DNA from: Bog-159 sp963785255
GTDB taxonomy: Bacteria > Acidobacteriota > Terriglobia > Bryobacterales > Bryobacteraceae
Assembly: GCA_963785255.1 (NCBI GenBank)
Contig: CAWAUR010000007.1
Location: 372,001 to 436,000 of the forward strand
Direction of reading: 5' to 3'
Length of the DNA: 64,000 bases
Below are positions 27,308 to 35,926 of this stretch, piece by piece. Numbering within the stretch: the stretch's first letter is position 1; each line of letters begins with the position of its first letter. The notes under the pieces were generated by a model. It had not been told where the DNA came from, did not search any database, and saw only the letters and a program-made list of their open reading frames with translations. Made by a program: the position numbers and the translations under genes.

Positions 27308-28858
27308 ATGATAAAGCCGCGTAAACGCCTGCTCATCTGGGGCGGTATCGGGATGACAATCGTGGTTTCCGCCCTAGCCGCTGCCGCGATCGTGATCGCC
27401 CGCCGCGCCGGTCCGATTCTGAAGGCGCGCATCACCGAGACGCTGCGCGCTTCCTTTCACGGCCGCGTCGACCTGCAGACGGTGGATATCGCCGCCTGGC
27501 ACGGATTTGAAGTCTCCGGCGACGGCCTGCGCATTTATGCCACGAATGATTCCGGCACGCCACCTCTCGTGTCGGTAAGTCACTTCAGTTTTCATGCGCC
27601 TTTCTTCGGCCTGCTGTTCAAACCGACGCATGTGAGCGAAGTGAAGATCGACGGCCTCGTAATCGATATCCCGCCCGGCCAATTGCGATCTCAGACATCC
27701 TCATTGACCGGCAAGAAAAGTCACGACAAGATAGAGGTCTTAGTCGACGAAATCGTGTGCGATAACTCACGTCTCACCGTTGACAATGCTAATCCCGGCA
27801 AGGGTCCGAAGGTCTTTGAACTGCGGCATATCGAGCTGCACAACGTAGGTCCGGCGGCTCCCTGGCGTTACCAGGCTCAACTGATCAACGCCATTCCGCG
27901 CGGAGAAATCGAAGCCGCGGGTGACTTTGGGCCGTGGCAAAGTGATAACCCGGCGGAGACGGCCGTCACCGGCCACTATGTTTTCAAGCACGCCGACTTA
28001 GGTACCATAAGGGGGATAGGCGGCAACCTGTCGTCGACGGGCGATTTTACGGGTAAGCTTAACCGCATCGTAGTGGACGGAACCACCGAAACTCCCGATT
28101 TTTCGCTCGATACCGCCAATCGTCCTATTCCGCTCCACACAAGGTTTCATGCGATCGTCGATGGCATCACGGGTGATACCTACTTACAGCCAGTCCAGGC
28201 CACTTTGCGCAATTCGAGTTTTACGGCGGACGGCGCGGTAATCGATATCAAGGGCCGGGGGCATGCCATCGATTTGAATGTGGACGTTCCGGCCGGGCGA
28301 TTGCAGGATTTTCTTGATCTGGTGGTGGCGACACGACCGGCGGTTCTGACAGCCGCTATAAGTACTAAAGCCAAGTTACATATCCGGGCGGGCAAAGAGA
28401 GAGTCGTACAAAAACTGAGTATCGCGGGACGGTTCAGGTTATGGGGTATGCACTTCACCAATCCGCGGGTGCAGGATAAAGTCGACATGCTGAGCGAGCG
28501 CGCACGCGGGCATCCCGAGAATGCCCGGCCCGGCGCCACTGATGTGAACGCTGGAATGACCGGCGACTTCTCGTTGGAACAAGGCTCTATCGAATTCCGA
28601 AGTTTGATCTACACACTTCCCGGTGCTCAAGTGAGGTTAGCGGGCGCCTACTCGCTGGATGGCCAGGTATTCAATTTCCGCGGCCACGTGCTCACGAATG
28701 TGCCTCTCTACAAGATGGTTCAATCGCGCCTGGCTTCAGTAGCGCTGCATGCCGTGTCGCCTCTCTTTCGAAATGCGCGCGGTGGCGCCGATATCCCGGT
28801 CACTATTAGCGGCACGCGCTCTGCGCCTAAGTTCGGCCTGGACTTGGCACACCGCTGA
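27308..28858 (+). CDS. AsmA-like inner-membrane protein
   Basis: The 516-residue protein has one N-terminal membrane anchor (residues about 8-30). A long periplasmic part follows, with alternating beta-strand pattern and the AsmA/DUF748 hallmarks LKARITETLRASFHGRVDLQTVD and VSEVKIDGLVIDIPP near the start. The C-terminal ARGGADIPVTISGTRSAPKFGLDL is the typical end of AsmA-type proteins. The family forms beta-groove bridges for phospholipid transport between membranes. That role is inferred for a diderm organism. A MITE-like element lies 9 bp after its stop. Confidence 0.7.
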   Translation: MIKPRKRLLIWGGIGMTIVVSALAAAAIVIARRAGPILKARITETLRASFHGRVDLQTVDIAAWHGFEVSGDGLRIYATNDSGTPPLVSVSHFSFHAPFFGLLFKPTHVSEVKIDGLVIDIPPGQLRSQTSSLTGKKSHDKIEVLVDEIVCDNSRLTVDNANPGKGPKVFELRHIELHNVGPAAPWRYQAQLINAIPRGEIEAAGDFGPWQSDNPAETAVTGHYVFKHADLGTIRGIGGNLSSTGDFTGKLNRIVVDGTTETPDFSLDTANRPIPLHTRFHAIVDGITGDTYLQPVQATLRNSSFTADGAVIDIKGRGHAIDLNVDVPAGRLQDFLDLVVATRPAVLTAAISTKAKLHIRAGKERVVQKLSIAGRFRLWGMHFTNPRVQDKVDMLSERARGHPENARPGATDVNAGMTGDFSLEQGSIEFRSLIYTLPGAQVRLAGAYSLDGQVFNFRGHVLTNVPLYKMVQSRLASVALHAVSPLFRNARGGADIPVTISGTRSAPKFGLDLAHR

Positions 28859-28867
28859 CTAAACTAA

Positions 28868-29060
28868 CAGGCTGCGGAAAACGCCCGGAACCGCTTGCTT
28901 ACGCGCGCGGCTCAGAAGCCGGTCCCGGTACTTACAATAACTAACTTACCCAGCCGCAACTTACCGCGCCGCAACTTACCGAGCCGCAACTTACCGAGCC
29001 GCAACTTACCGGGCCGCGACCGTCAGGGAGCGGTCCCCAAACACCTTCTTCCGCAACCTG
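28868..29060. mobile_element. MITE-like element carrying family B sequence
   Basis: The element begins CAGGCTGCGGAAAA and ends TTCTTCCGCAACCTG, giving about 14-bp imperfect terminal inverted repeats. It is flanked by a perfect 9-bp direct duplication CTAAACTAA (28859-28867 and 29061-29069). Inside are a degenerate minus family B copy, five 15-bp tandem units (ACTTACCGAGCCGCA type, 28943-29013) and a perfect family B copy (29014-29033). It has no coding capacity, so it must have been moved in trans. Confidence 0.75.
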
Positions 29061-29111
29061 CTAAACTAACCCGCCCGCCTTTGGTCCAGCGCGTGCAACA
29101 TCCGAAGAAGC

Positions 29112-30092
29112 ATGCTCAAAGCGGCCGCAGGTCTTATCGTTTTAGTGATATTACTCACGGCTGGCACGCAGGCGGCCGGCAGGCAGGCATCGCCTTTATT
29201 CGACGCCGGCGCAATTACTTCCGCCCGGACTGCGGCTATCGGCCCCGGATCCAAAGGGTCGGCCGTGGTGCGCGCGCAAATTCTGCTCGACCGTGCGCAT
29301 TTCTCCTGCGGCCAGATCGATGGCGATTATGGCAGCAATCTGCAGAAGACCGTCACTGCCTACCAGCGCTTCCGGAATTTACCTGCCACCGGCAAGGTAG
29401 AATCCGATACATGGACAGCCCTGAACAGCGACACGGCGCCGGCGCTCGTTACTTATACGATCGATGCGCAGGATGTGGCGGGCCCGTTTGTGCAAGTGCC
29501 GTCCGACATGATGGAACAGGCCAAGCTTGACTATCTTGGTTACGCCTCGCCGCAGGATGAGTTAGGCGAGAAATTTCATTCGAGCCCGGCCCTGCTGGAG
29601 GCTCTCAATCCGGGCAAAGACTTCAGCAAAGTGGGCGAGCAGATCCTGGCGCCTAACGCGATTACGGTGCCGCCTGGGGACGCGGCGTCGGTGGTGGTTT
29701 CTAAGCCGGATAGCTCAGTGACGGCTTACGATGCCCAAGGTAAGCTATTGGCTTATTATGTGGCCACGGTCGGCAGTGAACACGATCCGCTTCCGTTGGG
29801 CGATTGGAAGATCAAAGGAGTCGCGCGAAACCCCGTATTCCACTACAACCCCGACTTGTTCTGGGACGCGAATCCGAAAGATCAGAAGGCCGTGATTCAG
29901 GCTGGTCCGCGCAACCCGGTAGGCGTGGTGTGGATCGATCTCTCCAAGGAACACTACGGCATCCATGGCACTCCGGACCCCTCGAAGATCGGCCACACGG
30001 AGTCGCACGGCTGCATTCGGCTGACTAACTGGGATGCCTCGCAACTGGCAGATATGGTAAAGCCCGGTACGCCGGCCTGTCTGCGGGAGTAA
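29112..30092 (+). CDS. L,D-transpeptidase with peptidoglycan-binding domain
   Basis: This 326-residue exported protein has an N-terminal hydrophobic signal (residues 5-22). A PG_binding_1 domain spans about 45-100 (LDRAHFSCGQIDGDYGSNLQ, then FRNLPATGKVESDTW). A YkuD catalytic domain spans about 195-322, with the active-site motif HTESHGCIRLTNWD carrying His and Cys. It forms 3-3 peptidoglycan cross-links or attaches proteins to the wall. The next gene starts 1 bp after its stop, and M23 and PBP genes follow, making a wall-synthesis operon. Confidence 0.9.
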   Translation: MLKAAAGLIVLVILLTAGTQAAGRQASPLFDAGAITSARTAAIGPGSKGSAVVRAQILLDRAHFSCGQIDGDYGSNLQKTVTAYQRFRNLPATGKVESDTWTALNSDTAPALVTYTIDAQDVAGPFVQVPSDMMEQAKLDYLGYASPQDELGEKFHSSPALLEALNPGKDFSKVGEQILAPNAITVPPGDAASVVVSKPDSSVTAYDAQGKLLAYYVATVGSEHDPLPLGDWKIKGVARNPVFHYNPDLFWDANPKDQKAVIQAGPRNPVGVVWIDLSKEHYGIHGTPDPSKIGHTESHGCIRLTNWDASQLADMVKPGTPACLRE

Positions 30093-30093
30093 G

Positions 30094-30695
30094 ATGCGCG
30101 CCCGGTGGTTACTTGTCTATTTTTCGGGTTTCGCCACTGGGTTGGTGTTTCTCGGAGCGCTCCTGTCATGGCAGAGCCCCAGACTGCGGACCACGCAGGC
30201 GGCGGCAAGGCCGATGCACACGATTCCGCCCGTAACTCCGTCGCCTGCCCCTCGGGGATCGCAGCCGAGCCTTTTGATCCCAGTGGAAGGCGTCACCGGC
30301 AGCCAACTTCGCGATGACTTCGAAGAGACGCGCGGCGGCCATCGGCACGAAGCCATCGATATCCCGGCGCCGCGGGGGACGCCCGTGTTGGCCCCGCGGA
30401 AGGCAACGTGGCTAAGTTATTCCAAAGCAAGCGAGGCGGCCTGACCGTCTATCAGTTCGACGACAGCCAGACATGGTGTTTTTACTACGCCCATCTGGAT
30501 CATTATGTGAAGGGACTCACAGAAGGCGCGCTTCTGCGGCGCGGCGAAGTGCTGGGTTATGTGGGTACCACGGGAGACGCACCGACGGACACCCCGCACC
30601 TGCATTTTGCGGTCTTCGAATTGGGTCCGGAGAAGCACTGGTGGCAGAGCACGGCGGTTGATCCCTACCCGCTACTTACAGGCCAGCCACACTGA
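30094..30695 (+). pseudogene. M23 (LytM) metallopeptidase split by a frameshift
   Basis: The first part (30094-30444) encodes a membrane anchor and GHRHEAIDIPAPRGTPVLAP, which carries the first zinc His and Asp. The frame is then lost. The remaining LytM sequence continues in another frame from NVAKLFQSKRGGLTVYQFDD near 30400 to 30695, including AHLDHY and HLHFAV, which carry the other zinc ligands. Loss of one base near 30395 (CCCCGCGGAAGG) would explain it. Rejoined, the product is about 200 residues. It follows the L,D-transpeptidase by 1 bp. A single indel in an otherwise well conserved gene could also be an assembly error. Confidence 0.75.
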
Positions 30696-30717
30696 CGCGA
30701 GCCACTTGGCATCCGGC

Positions 30718-33135
30718 ATGCTCTTCGAAAGTGGAGTGCCGGGCATCATAACCATTCAAAATCCCGAAACCGCCTCCGCGCCGCCCGACCCGACCACGCA
30801 ACCGCTGAGCCGCAAGGGCTGGCAGCCCGGACCGAGAACGCGGGCTCGGATGCTCACGGCCGCGGGTCTGGCAGTCGGCCTTCTGACGGTTTTCGTCTAT
30901 TACTACTTCAGATTTGCCCGCCTGGCTGACGAGAAGTTAGAGGCGGGTGTCTTTTCGAGCACGCTGAACATCTTCGCCGCGCCACACGTGGTGGGCACAG
31001 GCGATCGCCTCTCGCGCGACAATATGATCGCCTGGCTGCGGCAGAACGGGTACAACATGTCGCCGGACAATCCCGGCGGCTGGTACGACCTGCGGCCGAA
31101 TGCCCTAGGTATTTTTCCGGGCCGGCGTGCCAGCTCGGATCAAGATGCGGGTGTCATTTACTTCTCAGGAGGCCAGATAACCAGGATCGTTTCGTTGGCC
31201 GATCACACCGCGCGGCAGGAGTACCAGTTCGCGCCGCAACTCATCGCCAATCTGTCCGATCGTAACCGCGAGAAACGGCGGCTGGTGCAATTTTCCGAGC
31301 TTCCACCCGCGTTGATCGATGCCGTGGTCTCCACCGAAGATAAACACTTCTTCTCACACAATGGAGTCGACTTAGCTCGCATTGTGAAGGCCGCGTATGT
31401 CGACGTGAAAGACGGCCGCAAGGAGCAAGGCGCCTCCACCCTGACGATGCAGCTTGCGCGCGGCTTATGGCTGGCGCCCGATAAGCGGTGGAAACGAAAG
31501 ATCGCTGAGTTACTGCTTACGCTGCACTTGGAGCACAAGCTTAGCAAGCGGCAGATCTTCACTTACTACGCCAACCAGGTGTACATGGGCCGCAGAGGCA
31601 CTTTCAGCATCAATGGTTTTGGCGAAGCGGCCCATGCATACTTCGGCAAAAACGTTTCGCAACTGTCGATGCCCGAAGCGGCATTGCTGGCCGGACTGGT
31701 GCAAAGGCCGAGCTATTATAATCCATTCCGGTACCCCGGCCGCGCCCTCGAAAGACGCAATGTGGTCCTACGCCGGATGCGTGAAAATGGCCGCCTGACC
31801 GACGCCCAGTACGCGGCTGCGGTGGACACTGAGATCAAGCTCGCTCCGGGCGGTATGGAATCCACCGGCTCGCAGTTCTTCCTGGACCTGGCGAACGACG
31901 AGGTGCAGAACCGGCTCGGCGAGCGCGAGCCGCGAAACGATTACGTCTACACCACGCTCGATCAAGATCTGCAGCGCGCCGCCGTGGAAGCCGTTCGGGT
32001 GGGCATGCAGAAAGTCGACGCGCAACTGCGCAAAGGCAAGCATCCGTCCGTCCCACCCGGGCAGCCGCAAGTAGCTCTGATCGCCCTCGATCCCCGCACG
32101 GGTGAAATCAAGGCATTGGCCGGCGGGCGCGACTACGGCGCCAGCCAGTTGGATCATGTCACCGCCGAACGGCAGCCCGGATCGTCATTCAAGCCGTTCG
32201 TGTACGCCGCCGCCCTGAATACCGAACTGACAGGCGGATCCCAGGTCTACACTCCGGCGACCACCCTTCTGGATGAGCCGACCACCTTCCAATTCGATAA
32301 CCAACAATACCGGCCCGACAATTTCAAACAGGAATTCATGGGGACCGTTACGCTGCGGCAAGCCTTGGCGCATTCGCTCAACGCGGCTACGGTGAAGCTG
32401 GCGCAAGGGGTTGGTTATTCGTCGGTGGTCGACTTAGCGCGCATGGCGGGGTTCAACGATAACATCAAGCCCACGCCGGCGGTCGCGTTGGGAGCCTATG
32501 TGGCAACGCCGCTCGAAGTCGCCGGCGCGTATACGGTATTCGCCAATGGTGGAATGTATGTGAAGCCGGCCATGTTAGCCTCGGTAAGTTCGCCCGATGG
32601 ACAAGTGTTGTACCAGCATTCGGCCGAGGGTATCCAGGTGCTCGATCCGCGCGTAAACTATCTGATGGTGAACATGCTGGAAGAGGTACTGCGATCCGGG
32701 ACCGGCGCCGCCGCGCGCTCTCTTGGATTCAAAGCCCCAGCGGCCGGTAAGACAGGTACTTCACACGACGGCTGGTTTGCCGGATTTACTTCGAAGTTAC
32801 TGTGCGTGGTCTGGGTAGGCTTCGACGATTACCGCAGTCTCGGCTTGGAGGGCTCCCAATCGGCGCTGCCCATTTGGACTGAATTTATGAAGCGCGCGCT
32901 CCTACTCCATGCCTATCGGGACCCAAAAGAATTTAGCGTGCCATCCGGAGTCGTAAGCGCCAAGCTGTGTACGGAGTCGCACCAACTCGCGGGGCCAGAT
33001 TGCCCTTCGACTTATACCGAGTTTTTCGTGGATGGCAGTCAACCCACGTCGGAATGCGAATTACATTCCGCGACTCTCCCGGACGATCCGCCCGCGCTCC
33101 AACTGATCGCCACCCCCGATACCAACCCTCAGTAG
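30718..33135 (+). CDS. class A penicillin-binding protein (PBP1B-like)
   Basis: The protein has about 805 residues. It has an N-terminal membrane anchor (near residues 45-65) and a UB2H-like segment (NIFAAPHVVGTGDRLSRDNMIAWL). The glycosyltransferase GT51 domain contains VVSTEDKHFFSHNGVD, QGASTLTMQLAR and RRGTFSINGFGEAAHAYFGK. The transpeptidase domain has RQPGSSFKPF (nucleophile Ser), SLN in AHSLNAAT, and AGKTGTSHDGW. It polymerises and cross-links peptidoglycan. The ORF is open upstream through the M23 gene; I use the ATG at 30718, 22 bp after that stop. It is the last gene of the wall operon and ends in a family A repeat. Confidence 0.9.
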   Translation: MLFESGVPGIITIQNPETASAPPDPTTQPLSRKGWQPGPRTRARMLTAAGLAVGLLTVFVYYYFRFARLADEKLEAGVFSSTLNIFAAPHVVGTGDRLSRDNMIAWLRQNGYNMSPDNPGGWYDLRPNALGIFPGRRASSDQDAGVIYFSGGQITRIVSLADHTARQEYQFAPQLIANLSDRNREKRRLVQFSELPPALIDAVVSTEDKHFFSHNGVDLARIVKAAYVDVKDGRKEQGASTLTMQLARGLWLAPDKRWKRKIAELLLTLHLEHKLSKRQIFTYYANQVYMGRRGTFSINGFGEAAHAYFGKNVSQLSMPEAALLAGLVQRPSYYNPFRYPGRALERRNVVLRRMRENGRLTDAQYAAAVDTEIKLAPGGMESTGSQFFLDLANDEVQNRLGEREPRNDYVYTTLDQDLQRAAVEAVRVGMQKVDAQLRKGKHPSVPPGQPQVALIALDPRTGEIKALAGGRDYGASQLDHVTAERQPGSSFKPFVYAAALNTELTGGSQVYTPATTLLDEPTTFQFDNQQYRPDNFKQEFMGTVTLRQALAHSLNAATVKLAQGVGYSSVVDLARMAGFNDNIKPTPAVALGAYVATPLEVAGAYTVFANGGMYVKPAMLASVSSPDGQVLYQHSAEGIQVLDPRVNYLMVNMLEEVLRSGTGAAARSLGFKAPAAGKTGTSHDGWFAGFTSKLLCVVWVGFDDYRSLGLEGSQSALPIWTEFMKRALLLHAYRDPKEFSVPSGVVSAKLCTESHQLAGPDCPSTYTEFFVDGSQPTSECELHSATLPDDPPALQLIATPDTNPQ

Positions 33136-33231
33136 GACAGGCCTCCTGGCCTTTCCCAAGGCGAGCGCAGTTCGCGGAAGAGCGGGCCTACGAGGCCCGC
33201 GCAGGCTACGGGCGCTACGAGCCTGCCCCAC
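33132..33231. repeat. family A intergenic palindromic repeat
   Basis: GTAGGACAGGCCTCCTGGCC followed by GAGCGGGCCTACGAGGCCCGCGCAGG and GAGCCTGCCCCAC. It overlaps the stop of the PBP gene. The remaining 178 bp to the next gene show nothing recognisable. Confidence 0.85.
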
Positions 33232-33409
33232 AATCACAGCGGAAACACCCCAAAGCCGCAAACAAAAACGGAATTGAAAACCGCTGGCGCTCTCCCAATT
33301 CCAAGTTGGCTGGCTCCTGCCCCGCATCCAACGATACTTGCAGGTCGCCTACGCTGGGCGGCGGCTATGCGATTATAGACAGCATCTGCCGCACGCAGAG
33401 TAACCAGCC

Positions 33410-35848
33410 ATGCGCAGCCTGATCCAGGACCTCCGCTACTGCCGGCGGCAGCTTATCAAAAACCGCGGATTCACGCTGACGGCTGTCGTCTCACTAGCGC
33501 TGGGCATCGGCGCTACCACTGCGGTGTTCAGCGTAATCTATGCCGCCCTGCTGGACCCCTACCCTTACCGCGCCGTGGAGCGCATCGTGCGTCTGACCGT
33601 CGAAAGCAAAGCCGGCCCCGGCTATTGGATCAACCTGAATGGACCGCAAATCCGTCAAGTGCAAAACCTACACGCCGTAGAGAGCGTGCTGGCGATGGAC
33701 TTTCATGCCCTTACCTTAACCGGCCGGGATCTTCCCACCAATGTAAACGCCGTCTCGCTGATCTCGACCGGCTTCCGGGACCTGGGCGTACCCCCGGTGC
33801 TCGGGCGCGCGCTTTCACCCTCGGATGCCGTCGACGGCCAGAACCCGCAACCCGTGGCCGTGCTGTCCTACAAGTTTTGGCGGAAGCAGTATCTTTCAAA
33901 CCCGGACGTACTCGGCAAGACTTTGCAGCTCGACCGCAAGAATTACGTGATCGTAGGCGTCGCGGCTCCGCGGTTCAACTGGTATATGGCAGATGTCTAC
34001 CTGCCGCTAAAGCTCACAGAAGATCCGAGCCTGGTGTACGTCGTGGATCTTCGGCTCAGGCCGGGCGTAACCCACCAGGCCGCGGATGCCGAACTGCAGC
34101 CGCTTCTGGAACAGTTCGCCAAAAACATGCCGAAGCATTTCCCGGAGCACTTCAAGGTACGCGTGGAGGGGCTGAACGAGTGGGTGATGAGAGGCATCGG
34201 CGTGACTTTGTACCTGCTCTTGGGCGCGGTGGCACTGCTGCTGGCGATCGGCTGCGCGAACGTTTCGATTCTGCTGCTGGCGCGGGGCGCCGCGCGCCAT
34301 GCCGAACTGGCCCTGCGCGTGGCCCTGGGAGCGCCACGCCGCCGCATCGTGCGCCAATTGCTCACTGAGTCAATGCTTCTCTCGGTCATCGGGGTGCTGC
34401 TGGGCGTGTGGATGTCTTACGGAATTCTGGCGGGAATCCGGGCGGTGCTGCCGCCATACGCCTTCGCGCCCGAAGTCGTGGTGCGCGTCAATCTCCCAGT
34501 GCTGCTCGCGAGCGGCGCGGTGGCGCTGGTGACCGGACTGCTCTTCGGCATGTGGCCGGCACTGCAGCTATCGCGCGCCGATGTCAGCCGGATCATCCAG
34601 TCAAACGGCCGCCGCGCGGCGGGAAGCGTTCACGGACGCAGAACCCACAATGCCCTGATCGCCGGCCAGATCGCTCTAACGGTGCTTCTGCTGGCCGCCG
34701 CGGGTTCGGCCATGAAGAGTTTTGTCCGCCTCATGCATGCGCCGTTGGGTTACGATCCGCACAATGTGCTGTCGTTGGGGATCCCGCTGCATGAGAACTC
34801 GTACAACACCTGGGCCGCGCGCGCCGCCTATTTTGAACAGCTCCGCGCCAAAGTCGCGGAAACACCGGGCGTAACCATGACGGCCATCTCCGGCAACGCC
34901 ACGCCGCCGCGTAATGGATGAAATTCGCGTTTCGAAATCTTAGGCAGGCCGGCATTGGAAGAGCAACTGGGCTCCATCAATCTGGTGAGCCCCGCGTACT
35001 TTGCCACGCTGCGCATTCCGCTGGTTGCCGGACGCCTTTGGAGCGAAACGGAGAATCGCAACGGCGGGCATGTGGCGTTGATCAATGGCACTCTGGCGCA
35101 GCGCTACTTCCCGCAAGGCGATGCCATCGGACGCTCCGTGAAGTTACCCGGCGTCGAGGAGCGTCCGCCGGTGGTCCTCACCGTGCCGAACATCGCGGAA
35201 GCCTGGTTGCAAATCGTGGGAATTGTGGGGGACGCCCGTAACGATGGGCTGAACAATCCCATCAAGCCTGCCATTTTTGTCCCTTACACGCTGAGCATGT
35301 CGATGGGAACGCAGATTCTGGTGAGGACATCCGTACCGCCGCTGGCTCTCTTGCGCGCCATGCGGGCACAGTTGACTGCGGTGAACCCCGAGCAGCAAAC
35401 CTATAGCGTGGCCGAAGACCTGGACGCCTGGATCTCCGATGAACCGGAGTGGCAGCAGGAACACCTGTCCGCGTGGATCTTTGGCGTATTTGCGGGACTG
35501 GCGCTGGCTCTTGCGGCCGTGGGACTTTCGAGCGTGGTCGGCTACACGGTAGCGCAACGCACCGCCGAGTTTGGGATTCGCGTGGCCCTCGGCGCGCAAC
35601 GCGGGGATGTGATGCGCATCGTTTTTCGATCGACAGTGGCGAGTCTCATGGCCGGCGTTGTGGCCGGCATCGCGTCCTCGCTAGCCTTGAGCACCATCCT
35701 CGAACCGTGGGCCAAAGGCAATTCGGGCGATCCTTTCATTCTTCTGCCGGGAGTGCTTCTGCTGGGCTTGGTTTCCGTGATCGCATGCGCCGTGCCCGCC
35801 TGGCGCGCCTCCCAAGCCGATCCTATGACGGCGCTGCGTAACAAGTAA
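33410..35848 (+). pseudogene. ADOP-type ABC permease with an in-frame TGA
   Basis: The N-terminal part (33410-34921) begins MRSLIQDLRYCRRQLIKNRGFTLTAVVSLALGIGATT, a typical ADOP start, and stops at ATPPRNG with TGA at 34919-34921. The same frame stays open beyond it (NSRFEILGRPALEEQLGSIN...) and runs to 35848 with the rest of the MacB core, FtsX domain and DPMTALRNK end. A single base change (TGG to TGA) therefore splits an 812-codon gene. No SECIS-like hairpin follows this TGA. The second part could be reinitiated at TTG 34955. It is the first of two adjacent paralogous permeases. Confidence 0.8.
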
Positions 35849-35926
35849 CAAGTAACAAGTTACTCAAATGTTAGGTTTTTGTTAATTGTTCCGGCCACCC
35901 TCGCTGTGCTAACCTAATCGGCTAAC

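Noticed and set aside
30380..30420. Programmed frameshift in the M23 gene
   Set aside because: No slippery heptamer or downstream pseudoknot is seen. A simple one-base loss or an assembly error explains the break.
34919..34921. Second selenocysteine site in the ADOP permease
   Set aside because: The ancestral residue is most likely Trp, no Cys motif is involved, and the following bases do not fold into a hairpin with a GG-containing loop.
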